Shown one piece after another: positions 16,495 through 23,879 of a DNA stretch of 64,000 nucleotides. This DNA comes from Chryseobacterium formosense. Lineage in GTDB: Bacteria; Bacteroidota; Bacteroidia; Flavobacteriales; Weeksellaceae. Under the pieces are notes generated by a model. The model searched no databases, had not been told where the DNA came from, and was given only the letters and a program-made list of their open reading frames with translations. Each line of letters begins with the position of its first letter. The stretch's first letter is position 1. Both the position numbers and the translations under genes were made by a program. Location: assembly GCF_900116415.1 (NCBI RefSeq), contig NZ_FPAP01000002.1, forward strand, positions 496,001-560,000, given 5' to 3'.

Positions 16495-17272
16495 AATTCT
16501 TCTTTTTTTATTAATAATAATGAATCTTGGGTTGATTAAAGCTCAGGATTATGAAGACGATTTTTACATCGAAGATACTGTTGTGACTGCACATTACAAG
16601 AATATGTATGTTGCAGATTCTGTTTTGAAAGCAAATCCTCAAACAGAAAACAAAGTTTTCCCGAAAAAGTTTAAAGAAAATCTCCCTTCGAGATACAAAG
16701 GAAATGAGTTCGACTATACGACTTCAAAGCCAAGAGAATCATTTTTTGAAAAGCTTCAGCGCAAAATAATTCAGCTTATCCGTGCGATTTTTGGGGATAC
16801 AAGCTTAGAAACCTCTTCACAGATTACTAATGTCGTTATCAGACTTTTTGCCATCGTTTTGGTTGGTTTTCTATTGTATTTTATTATTAAATTTTTAATT
16901 AATAATAATGGTTTAAGCTTTTTCGGAAAGAAAAATAAGAAAGTGGAAATCAATGATGAGGAGCTTCATGAAAATATCCACGAAATCAATTTTCCGCAAA
17001 GCATTGCAAAGTTTGAAAATGACAGAGATTACCGTTCTGCAGTACGTTATCAGTTTCTTTATAGTCTTAAAAAATTAAGCGATAAAAAACTTATCCTCTG
17101 GAATCCTGAAAAGACAAACAAAGACTACGTTTCTGAATTAAAAGCGAATCATCTGAAGAATGATTTTTATAATCTTTCCTACATTTTCGATTACGTTTGG
17201 TATGGAGAATTTAGTATTGACGAAAATAGTTACAACAAATTTAAAAACCAGTTTCAGGGTTTTAAACCGTAA
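16487..17272 (+). CDS. DUF4129 domain-containing membrane protein
   Basis: 261 residues from the ATG at 16487 (an upstream TTG at 16469 lies inside the preceding gene). A signal-like N-terminus (MNKILLFLLIIMNLGLIKAQ) is followed by an extracytoplasmic stretch, one transmembrane helix near residues 120-142, and a cytoplasmic C-terminal DUF4129 domain (about 170-258) with RSAVRYQFLYSLKKLSD and SYIFDYVWYGEF. The topology is out-in: sensor-like outside, helical domain inside. It overlaps the previous gene (ATGAATAA). In other phyla DUF4129 is linked with transglutaminase-like and MoxR/DUF58 genes. Confidence 0.8.
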   Translation: MNKILLFLLIIMNLGLIKAQDYEDDFYIEDTVVTAHYKNMYVADSVLKANPQTENKVFPKKFKENLPSRYKGNEFDYTTSKPRESFFEKLQRKIIQLIRAIFGDTSLETSSQITNVVIRLFAIVLVGFLLYFIIKFLINNNGLSFFGKKNKKVEINDEELHENIHEINFPQSIAKFENDRDYRSAVRYQFLYSLKKLSDKKLILWNPEKTNKDYVSELKANHLKNDFYNLSYIFDYVWYGEFSIDENSYNKFKNQFQGFKP

Positions 17273-17287
17273 TAATCTTCTTTAAAA

Positions 17288-18445
17288 ATGAATAAAACTT
17301 TCAAAATATATGCTGTTATTTTCATCATTATCATGGTGATTCTTGCATTGTTTGAAGTAAACAAAAAGGAAGTTACAGACTGGCGCAAAAATTTCGACGT
17401 TAATCAGAAATCTCCTTTTGGGCTTTTCGTTTTTAATAAAGAAGTGAAAGATCTTTTTAAGAATAAGCTGTCTAAAATTGATGTTGCTCCTTATGACTAT
17501 TATACTGAGAAAAGTAGAAAACCACACAATATTCTGGTCATAGAAAGCGAAATCGACCCAGAGTCGTGGAAGAAAATTTTAAATGAAGTTTCCAAAGGTT
17601 CCGATGCAATGATTATTGCAACACGGCTTCCTAAAAATGTTTCAGATTCAATTGGTTTTTATGGTTCTAAAATTTCCTATGAAGACCAAAATGTTTTAAA
17701 GCTAACCGATAAAAAATATCAGAACGATTTTATTAAGCTAGATAAATTTCCATCAGGAAGAGGTTTTTCTTACATCAAACCTAATGTTCAGGTTTTAGGA
17801 AAAACCGTTGAAGAAAATAATGAAGACCAGGCAAACTTTATCAAAGCACCTTTCGGGAAAGGAAATGTTTACGTGCATTGCGAACCGCTTTTCCTGACCA
17901 ATTATTATCTGCTGAAGTCTGGAAATGTAAGATATGCTCAAAGTGTTTTTTCTTACCTGGAAGATAAAGAGACTTTGTGGTTTGTTGAAAGTAATACCAG
18001 AGAATCTAGTTTTCTGTTGAGGTTTATTCTTTCCAATCCGCCTTTGAAATACGCTTGGTGGGTGTTTTTAGGAGGAATGGTTTTGTTTATTTTCTTTAAT
18101 ATAAAACGAAAGCAGAGAATTGTTCCCATCATTGAACCACTAAAAAATACTTCGGCTGATTTTGTGAAAAGTATCGGAAATCTTTATCTGCAGGAAGGTG
18201 ATTTCCATGATATGATGGCAAAAAAAGCACAATATTTTTTAAATAAAGTAAGAATTGATCTTTTGATTGATACCCAGAATCTGGATGACGAATTTGCGAA
18301 AAAACTTCAGTTAAAAACCGGAAAACCAGCAGAAATGATTACCGAAGCCATTGATTTAATCAAGAGAGCGCAAGATCCTTATGCAAGTGTAATGAAAGAA
18401 GATTTGGCACGTATTAACAAGCTTTTAGACGATATTTTAAAATAG
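17288..18445 (+). CDS. DUF4350 domain-containing membrane protein
   Basis: 385 residues with an N-terminal helix (7-22), a large extracytoplasmic DUF4350 domain (about 30-240), a second helix near 258-276 (YAWWVFLGGMVLFIFF), and a cytoplasmic helical tail (about 285-385). Conserved DUF4350 parts include KSPFGLFVFNKEV and NILVIESEIDPESWKKIL; the domain resembles a glutamine-amidotransferase-like fold but with no catalytic triad that I can see. It follows DUF4129 after 15 nt in the operon. The two proteins share the arrangement of one external and one internal domain. Confidence 0.8.
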   Translation: MNKTFKIYAVIFIIIMVILALFEVNKKEVTDWRKNFDVNQKSPFGLFVFNKEVKDLFKNKLSKIDVAPYDYYTEKSRKPHNILVIESEIDPESWKKILNEVSKGSDAMIIATRLPKNVSDSIGFYGSKISYEDQNVLKLTDKKYQNDFIKLDKFPSGRGFSYIKPNVQVLGKTVEENNEDQANFIKAPFGKGNVYVHCEPLFLTNYYLLKSGNVRYAQSVFSYLEDKETLWFVESNTRESSFLLRFILSNPPLKYAWWVFLGGMVLFIFFNIKRKQRIVPIIEPLKNTSADFVKSIGNLYLQEGDFHDMMAKKAQYFLNKVRIDLLIDTQNLDDEFAKKLQLKTGKPAEMITEAIDLIKRAQDPYASVMKEDLARINKLLDDILK

Positions 18446-18455
18446 AGATTTCGGA

Positions 18456-18519
18456 AGACTCCGTAGGAGTCTGACCTTTGTAGAAAAAGAAGAAGTGAAA
18501 GGTGAGCTCCGTAGGAGCG
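18456..18519. repeat. REP-like element, class 1 (CTCCGTAGGAG)
   Basis: Two hairpins, AGACTCC-GTA-GGAGTCT (18456-18472) and GCTCC-GTA-GGAGC (18506-18518), flank a 33-nt spacer. The spacer begins with ACCTTTGTAGAAAA (18474-18487). The same hairpin, one base, then ACCTTT(A)TAGAAAA occurs on the minus strand at 54353-54384. It lies in the gap between DUF4350 and moxR. Confidence 0.8.
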
Positions 18520-18551
18520 AAACAGTTTTTCTAAAATAAAAACAAAACAAT

Positions 18552-19592
18552 ATGGAAAATAACGAAGAACAGAATGTAGAATTTCAAAGTTCGATCAACC
18601 TAAATAAAGAACAAAAAACTCAGGACGAATTTCAATCAAGAATTGATATGATCGATCTTCGTGAGAATTTAAATAAAGTAAAATCGGAAATCGCAAAAGT
18701 AATTGTCGGTCAGGAAAATATGGTTGAACATCTTTTAGCTGCTTTGCTTTCCAACGGTCACGTTCTGATTGAAGGAGTTCCCGGGGTTGCGAAGACGATT
18801 ACGGCAAAATTATTATCAAAAACGATTGATGTAGATTTCAGCAGAATCCAGTTTACGCCGGATTTGATGCCTTCCGATATTTTGGGAACATCGGTTTTCA
18901 GTATGAAAAATTCAGAATTTGAATTTAAAAAAGGTCCTATTTTCTCGAGCTTTATTCTGATTGATGAGATCAACCGTTCTCCGGCAAAAACTCAGGCTGC
19001 TTTGTTTGAGGTAATGGAGGAAAAGCAGATTACCATTGATGGTACACGCTATGAAATGGAAGAACCATTCCTTGTAATCGCCACCCAAAACCCAATTGAG
19101 CATGAAGGAACGTATAGGCTTCCGGAAGCTCAGCTTGACCGTTTTTTATTTAAAATTAATGTAGGTTATCCGACCCTTGAACAGGAAGTTGCGATTATCA
19201 AGAACCAACATGACAACAGATTAGAAGATAAAACGGAGGCGGTTAATAAAGTTATCACCGCACAACAGCTTAATCACTACCAAAAATTGGTAAAAGAAAT
19301 CATTGTTGAGTCTCAACTGATTGAATACATTGCTAAAATCATCATCAATACAAGAGAAAATCAATTCCTGTATTTAGGAGCTTCTCCAAGAGCCAGCTTA
19401 GCATTATTAACGGCTTCCAAAGCTTTTGCTGCATTGAGAGGAAGGGATTTTGTAACACCGGAAGATATTAAAGAAGCGAGTTATGCAGTTTTAAGACACA
19501 GAGTAATTGTTTCTCCTGAAAGAGAAATGGAAGGTCTTACTGCTGATGAAATTATCAGACAAATTCTGGAAGGAATAGAAATTCCTAGATAA
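18552..19592 (+). CDS. MoxR family AAA+ ATPase
   Basis: 346 residues. Walker A is GVPGVAKT near residue 76, Walker B FILIDEINRSPAKTQAALFEVMEE near 134-157, sensor 1 VIATQNPIEHEGTYRLPEAQLDRF near 174-197, and the C-terminal lid has GASPRASLALL. MoxR ATPases act as chaperones that mature or remodel partner complexes, often through von Willebrand A-like proteins, here the DUF58 protein encoded 35 nt downstream. A REP-like element separates it from DUF4350 upstream. The N-terminal 45 residues are a polar extension rich in N, Q and E. Confidence 0.93.
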   Translation: MENNEEQNVEFQSSINLNKEQKTQDEFQSRIDMIDLRENLNKVKSEIAKVIVGQENMVEHLLAALLSNGHVLIEGVPGVAKTITAKLLSKTIDVDFSRIQFTPDLMPSDILGTSVFSMKNSEFEFKKGPIFSSFILIDEINRSPAKTQAALFEVMEEKQITIDGTRYEMEEPFLVIATQNPIEHEGTYRLPEAQLDRFLFKINVGYPTLEQEVAIIKNQHDNRLEDKTEAVNKVITAQQLNHYQKLVKEIIVESQLIEYIAKIIINTRENQFLYLGASPRASLALLTASKAFAALRGRDFVTPEDIKEASYAVLRHRVIVSPEREMEGLTADEIIRQILEGIEIPR

Positions 19593-19627
19593 TTTTGTTT
19601 AAACTACAGAAATCTGCCATCTGAAAT

Positions 19628-20950
19628 ATGAAAAACTTATACATCAATACACGTTTTTTCTTTGCACTCATCGGTGTAGGAATGCTCTATGTTTTGGCAT
19701 TTTTCTTTCCGTTTTTTATGATTTTAGGACATTCACTTTTATTGTTGATTTTCCTAACGGTATTTGTTGATTATTTGCTCGTTTTCAGAATGAAAGATGC
19801 GGTTTTGGCCCAGAGAATTTTACCTGAAAAACTATCAAATGGTGATGAAAATGCAGTAAAAATTGATATTAAAAACAATTACATTTTTAAAATTAATGTA
19901 AAGGTAATTGATGAAATTCCGTTTCAGTTTCAGAAAAGAGATTTTTTAATTACAAAGGAAATTGAATCGGGGAAAAATATTTTGTTTCAGTATTTTTTAG
20001 AACCGAAAGAAAGGGGTGAATATCATTTTGGAGCGTTAAATATTTATGCTTCTTCGCCGATAAGTTTCGTTTCTAAAAGATTTATATTTCAGAAAGATGC
20101 TAATCTGGCTTCATATCCTTCATTTATTCATTTGAGAAAGTACGAACTGATGGCTCTCCAGAATGAATTTCTTTTAGGCAGAATCAAGAAAATCAGAAAA
20201 TTGGGACACACTATGGAATTTGAGCAGATTAAAGAATATATTCCCGGAGACGATGTTCGAACGATAAACTGGAAAGCCACTTCAAAAACAAATCGTTTAA
20301 TGGTAAATCAGTTTCAGGATGAAAAATCGCAGCGTATTTTTATGCTGATTGATAAAGGAAGAACGATGAAAATGCCTTTCAACAGCTTAAGTCTTCTCGA
20401 TTATTCCATCAATGCAACAATGGCTTTGTCTCATATTATTCTCAAAAAAGGCGACCGTGCCGGAATGATGACTTTTTCTAAAAGAGCTGAAAACAAAGTT
20501 GCGGCCGATAACAAATCAGGGCAACTAAGAAAAATTTCTGAAGCTTTATACAATATTAAAACTGATTTTTTTGAAAGCGACTTCAACCGGTTGTATCAGG
20601 ATGTAAAATACTCAATTAATCAACGAAGTCTGGTTTTGCTTTTTACCAATTTTGAAACGTTGGATGGTTTAAACAGACAAATGAAATACCTTCGTGGAAT
20701 TGCCAAAAATCACTTGCTGGTTGTTGTTTTCTTTAAAAATACCGAAATTCAGAAGCTCATTCATACCAATCCCGAAAATATGCAGGAAATTTATGACGAA
20801 ATTATCGCCGAAAAATTTGAGTTTGAAAAGAAACTGATCATTCAGGAATTAAGAAAATATGGAATTTATTCTGTGTACACGCTACCTGAAAATCTTAATG
20901 TAGAGGTGATTAATAAATATCTTGAGATCAAGGCAAGAGGAATTTTATAA
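19628..20950 (+). CDS. DUF58 domain-containing protein (vWA-like)
   Basis: 440 residues. Two N-terminal transmembrane helices (about 8-28 and 31-52) are followed by a beta-rich domain and a DUF58/vWA-like domain from about residue 190. The signature EFEQIKEYIPGDDVRTINWKATSK is near residues 197-220, and the metal-site region starts LIDKGRTM near 240. The canonical DxSxS metal motif is altered to DKGRT. It is the usual partner of MoxR. The protein is probably anchored in the inner membrane with the vWA part in the cytoplasm, and may link MoxR to the upstream membrane proteins. Confidence 0.88.
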   Translation: MKNLYINTRFFFALIGVGMLYVLAFFFPFFMILGHSLLLLIFLTVFVDYLLVFRMKDAVLAQRILPEKLSNGDENAVKIDIKNNYIFKINVKVIDEIPFQFQKRDFLITKEIESGKNILFQYFLEPKERGEYHFGALNIYASSPISFVSKRFIFQKDANLASYPSFIHLRKYELMALQNEFLLGRIKKIRKLGHTMEFEQIKEYIPGDDVRTINWKATSKTNRLMVNQFQDEKSQRIFMLIDKGRTMKMPFNSLSLLDYSINATMALSHIILKKGDRAGMMTFSKRAENKVAADNKSGQLRKISEALYNIKTDFFESDFNRLYQDVKYSINQRSLVLLFTNFETLDGLNRQMKYLRGIAKNHLLVVVFFKNTEIQKLIHTNPENMQEIYDEIIAEKFEFEKKLIIQELRKYGIYSVYTLPENLNVEVINKYLEIKARGIL

Positions 20951-20959
20951 ACAAAACAG

Positions 20960-21457
20960 ATGAGAAAATTAATTATTGTTGCAGTCATTTTGCTAATAAT
21001 TGTAAGCTGCGAGAACAAAAGAGAAAGAATTCAGAGAGACGGTGAACCTGAAGTTTTGCTCGTACAGCCTGAAGATGCAGGAATGAATGCCGCTATTGAA
21101 AATGCAAAGAAAACTTTTCAGACCAATTTTCATCCGGCACTGATAAGTAAGAACCCTGATTTCTCAAATTTTGCGATTAAACAAAGGTTTGATACTCAGG
21201 AAGGCGGCGAACATATCTGGATTGGAGATATTGTTTTTGATAACGGGAAATACCGTGGAATTATTCAGAATGAACCGGTAAATCCTCTTGATATTAAACT
21301 TGGAGATGAGATTGTTGTAAACCTTGATAATCTTTCAGACTGGATGTATTATGATAAGAATGTGGTGAAAGGAGCTTATACCGTAAAGGTTTTAAGAGAA
21401 ACCATGAGTAATGAAGAAAAAAAAGAGATGGATTCACAGGGTTTGATTTATGAATAA
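20960..21457 (+). CDS. DUF2314 lipoprotein
   Basis: 165 residues. The N-terminus MRKLIIVAVILLIIVSC ends in a lipobox with C17. A DUF2314 domain covers about 45-140, with HIWIGDIVFDNGKYRGII and LGDEIVVNLDNLSDWMYY, the characteristic tryptophan and aspartate pattern of that family. It begins 9 nt after the DUF58 stop codon, so it is likely the last gene of the SpoIIM-MoxR operon. Its role is unknown; the lipid anchor places it in the periplasm or outer membrane. Confidence 0.85.
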   Translation: MRKLIIVAVILLIIVSCENKRERIQRDGEPEVLLVQPEDAGMNAAIENAKKTFQTNFHPALISKNPDFSNFAIKQRFDTQEGGEHIWIGDIVFDNGKYRGIIQNEPVNPLDIKLGDEIVVNLDNLSDWMYYDKNVVKGAYTVKVLRETMSNEEKKEMDSQGLIYE

Positions 21458-21492
21458 AACCTAATACAATTTAATCTTAACTGAAGATTTTA

Positions 21493-21500
21493 TAATTTTG
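21493..21500 (+). promoter_or_regulatory. -7 box (TAATTTTG) of the OsmC-like gene
   Basis: Exact TAnnTTTG match 18 nt upstream of the ATG at 21519. No good -33 TTG is visible. Confidence 0.4.
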
Positions 21501-21518
21501 TACCAAGCAATAAGCAAA

Positions 21519-21938
21519 ATGAAAATTACTTTAAACAGAATCAACGACGATTTTTTATTTGAATGTACCAACGCTCAGGGAAATTCAATTTTACTGGATA
21601 ATACTTCTCAACCTGGGGCAAAAGGCGTTTCGCCAATGGAAAGTGTTTTAATGGCGGTTGCTGGTTGCAGCGGAATTGATGTTGTTTCAATTTTAAAAAA
21701 GCAGAGACAGGAAATTACCAACTTTAAAGCAGAAGTTGAAGGTGAAAGAATTCCTGTGGATGATGCGAAACCATTCAAATCCATCAAGGTGAAATTTTTA
21801 CTGGAAGGAAATATTGATCCTAAAAAAGCTTTGAAAGCATCAGAATTATCTTTCGATAAATATTGTTCTGTATCAAAAACTTTGGAGCCAACCGTAGAGA
21901 TTGGATATGAAGTTTTTGTAAACGGAGAGAAGGTTTAA
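21519..21938 (+). CDS. OsmC family protein
   Basis: 139 residues from the ATG at 21519, the normal length. OsmC-like proteins detoxify organic hydroperoxides with a cysteine pair. Here AVAGCSGIDVVSIL (C near residue 52) and FDKYCSVSKTLEP (C near 115) give the expected two cysteines. GVSPMESVLMAVAGC is the family hallmark. An earlier in-frame TTG (21498) overlaps the -7 box. The gene stands alone and converges on a T9SS cargo gene with a shared terminator. Classical Ohr activity would need testing; YhfA-type members have an uncertain role. Confidence 0.9.
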   Translation: MKITLNRINDDFLFECTNAQGNSILLDNTSQPGAKGVSPMESVLMAVAGCSGIDVVSILKKQRQEITNFKAEVEGERIPVDDAKPFKSIKVKFLLEGNIDPKKALKASELSFDKYCSVSKTLEPTVEIGYEVFVNGEKV

Positions 21939-21956
21939 ATGAAATGAAATAAAAAT

Positions 21957-21993
21957 AAAGGCTGTACATTTGAAAAATGTACAGCCTTTTTAA
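21957..21993. terminator. Bidirectional terminator between osmC-like and T9SS genes
   Basis: A 15-bp perfect stem (AAAGGCTGTACATTT pairing with its complement) around a 3-nt loop, with A residues before and T residues after. Confidence 0.85.
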
Positions 21994-22010
21994 TAATTAT
22001 TGGTTAGATA

Positions 22011-23696
22011 TTATTTTTTAATGACCTTCACGTTTTCAGATGTTCCGTCTGTCATGGTTAAATTTAAAATATACAATCCTGATTTTAAATCTCCTAATTG
22101 AATTGCTGATGATGGATTGCTTATCGTTCTGATGCTTCTTCCCGAAAGATCTGTCACCACAATTTGTTTCACTTTTTCAGCATTTTTAATGGTAATAGTT
22201 TCACTAAAAGGGTTTGGAGAAATCAGATTTTTCTTCTCTGTTTTTACCTCATTTGTTGATAAATTATCAGGAGCTAATGTAACGGTTATTTTCCATGTAT
22301 TGTTATCAACTTTATTAAATGATGTGTCACAGCCTAAACTTTCATCTCCCCATTTTCTCCATGCATTCATTTGGAAATTAACGGTTCCCGTAAGATTATT
22401 TGCCAGAGTTAAGCCCGATCTTTCATAAGAATATGTTCCCTCTGTGCCTCCCGAACCTGATGATATTGCAGATTCGGCTGTACTATTGGTGGTACATACC
22501 AAAATACTTCTTTGTTCAGACATGTAAGCATTATTTGTTGCAGTCATTTTATAAGCAACGGTTGTAGATGAAATTTTATAACCTGCAGGAATCGTTACAG
22601 ATAAAGTTCCGGGACAACCTGATGTAGATGTTGCTGTCGGATCGTTGTCTGCAAATTCTGTACTGATATCACCTGTTGTTAAAGTTGCAGTAACCTGACC
22701 TGGGGTAAATGTTATCATCTTCCAGAATCCTTTAGTCGTTCCACAGTTTGATCTTACCCAGAAATAATGGAGCTGCCCGGTTGCTAAACCGTTCAGAGGT
22801 ACCGAAGTTGTACCTGCAGAAACCGAACCCGTAGGTGAGGTTGTTGCACTTGGCGGAGTTCCTGTGGTGTTGTAATAATACTCATATCCTGAAGAAGGAG
22901 CACTTGTTGGTGCTGTCCAGCTCAATATGGCACTTACGGGTGTTGTAGTAGCAGTAATGTTGGAAGGAGGTAAGCAAGAATTGTAAGCATCTGCTGAAAA
23001 TGCAAAAATATTAGGAATACTTCCTCCAGTGCTTGTTTTAGTGATCGTAATACTTGTAATGTTTTTTGACTGATTGGCACTGTTGATTGCCATTGAAATT
23101 TGGTATAATCTCGGATTTGTTCCGTTTCCGGATTCCAGATTATTGTTGTTTAGATTAATTCTTCCGATTCCGCGAATGGCATAGTTTGAGCCATCATACC
23201 AATCAGAAATACTAATTCCGGTAAAGGGTTGTGTTGTCCCATCAGAAAAATTTACAATGGCATCTACTGTTGCGGCTCCACTTCCTCCCGTTGCAAGCAT
23301 ATATAAGCTTATTGCAGGAATCGGTGTTGTAAAAGCAAGGGTTCCTGAAGTTGTGGTATTGCTGAGACGAAGCGAATTATTCCCTGAATACGAACCTAAT
23401 TGATAAGATAATCCGGTTGTTGCTGCAACTTCAGAATTAATCAATCCACCTATAGGCAGTCCGTAAGTAAGGGGTGAGTCGGCTGCTGTAAGTTTATAAT
23501 CTTTAGATACAAATACATAGCTTACTCCGTCTACATCGTTCGTCGTAGAACTTGCTGATGTTCCGACACCGTTGGCAATAACGTCTGCATTAAAGCCACT
23601 TTGTACAGGCATAGTTTGATACTGTTGTGCATTTGTCTGATTAAAAAACAAAGCAAATGAAGCCGTTACAAAAACAGAATGTAATTTTCTTTTCAT
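22011..23696 (-). CDS. Secreted T9SS cargo protein with fibronectin III domain
   Basis: 561 residues: signal peptide (1-23, ending in NAQ), an N-terminal beta-rich domain (about 25-235), a fibronectin type III domain (about 240-325, PPSNITATTTPVSAILSW to HYFWVRSNCG), another beta domain, and a C-terminal type A sorting domain (about 490-561). The sorting tail has the PNP motif (LISPNPFSETITI), DLSGR and LKSGLYIL. It should be secreted and possibly attached to lipopolysaccharide by type IX secretion. The function of the domains is unknown; no catalytic motif was seen. Monocistronic. Confidence 0.88.
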   Translation of the reverse strand: MKRKLHSVFVTASFALFFNQTNAQQYQTMPVQSGFNADVIANGVGTSASSTTNDVDGVSYVFVSKDYKLTAADSPLTYGLPIGGLINSEVAATTGLSYQLGSYSGNNSLRLSNTTTSGTLAFTTPIPAISLYMLATGGSGAATVDAIVNFSDGTTQPFTGISISDWYDGSNYAIRGIGRINLNNNNLESGNGTNPRLYQISMAINSANQSKNITSITITKTSTGGSIPNIFAFSADAYNSCLPPSNITATTTPVSAILSWTAPTSAPSSGYEYYYNTTGTPPSATTSPTGSVSAGTTSVPLNGLATGQLHYFWVRSNCGTTKGFWKMITFTPGQVTATLTTGDISTEFADNDPTATSTSGCPGTLSVTIPAGYKISSTTVAYKMTATNNAYMSEQRSILVCTTNSTAESAISSGSGGTEGTYSYERSGLTLANNLTGTVNFQMNAWRKWGDESLGCDTSFNKVDNNTWKITVTLAPDNLSTNEVKTEKKNLISPNPFSETITIKNAEKVKQIVVTDLSGRSIRTISNPSSAIQLGDLKSGLYILNLTMTDGTSENVKVIKK

Positions 23697-23827
23697 AGTT
23701 AATAATTATTGATTTGAATTCTGTGTGCTAATTTACATGATTGGTTGATAACTGTAAGGGATTATGGTGTAAAATTTAATAAATATTTAATTAAATTTTT
23801 CAAAAGTAAGTTATTTGATAAAATAGA

Positions 23828-23862
23828 AAAGACCAGTAAAGGAAATTACTGGTCTTTATTTT
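23828..23862 (-). terminator. Terminator of the glucosidase gene
   Basis: A 12-bp perfect stem (AAAGACCAGTAA and its complement) around a 6-nt loop, with T residues on both strands. It lies between the glucosidase stop and the T9SS gene start. Confidence 0.75.
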
Positions 23863-23879
23863 ATAGTGATTAAAAATAT

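Noticed and set aside
22117..22428. Plus-strand frame inside the T9SS cargo gene (103 codons)
   Set aside because: Opposite to the conserved sorting domain of the minus-strand gene; no independent support.
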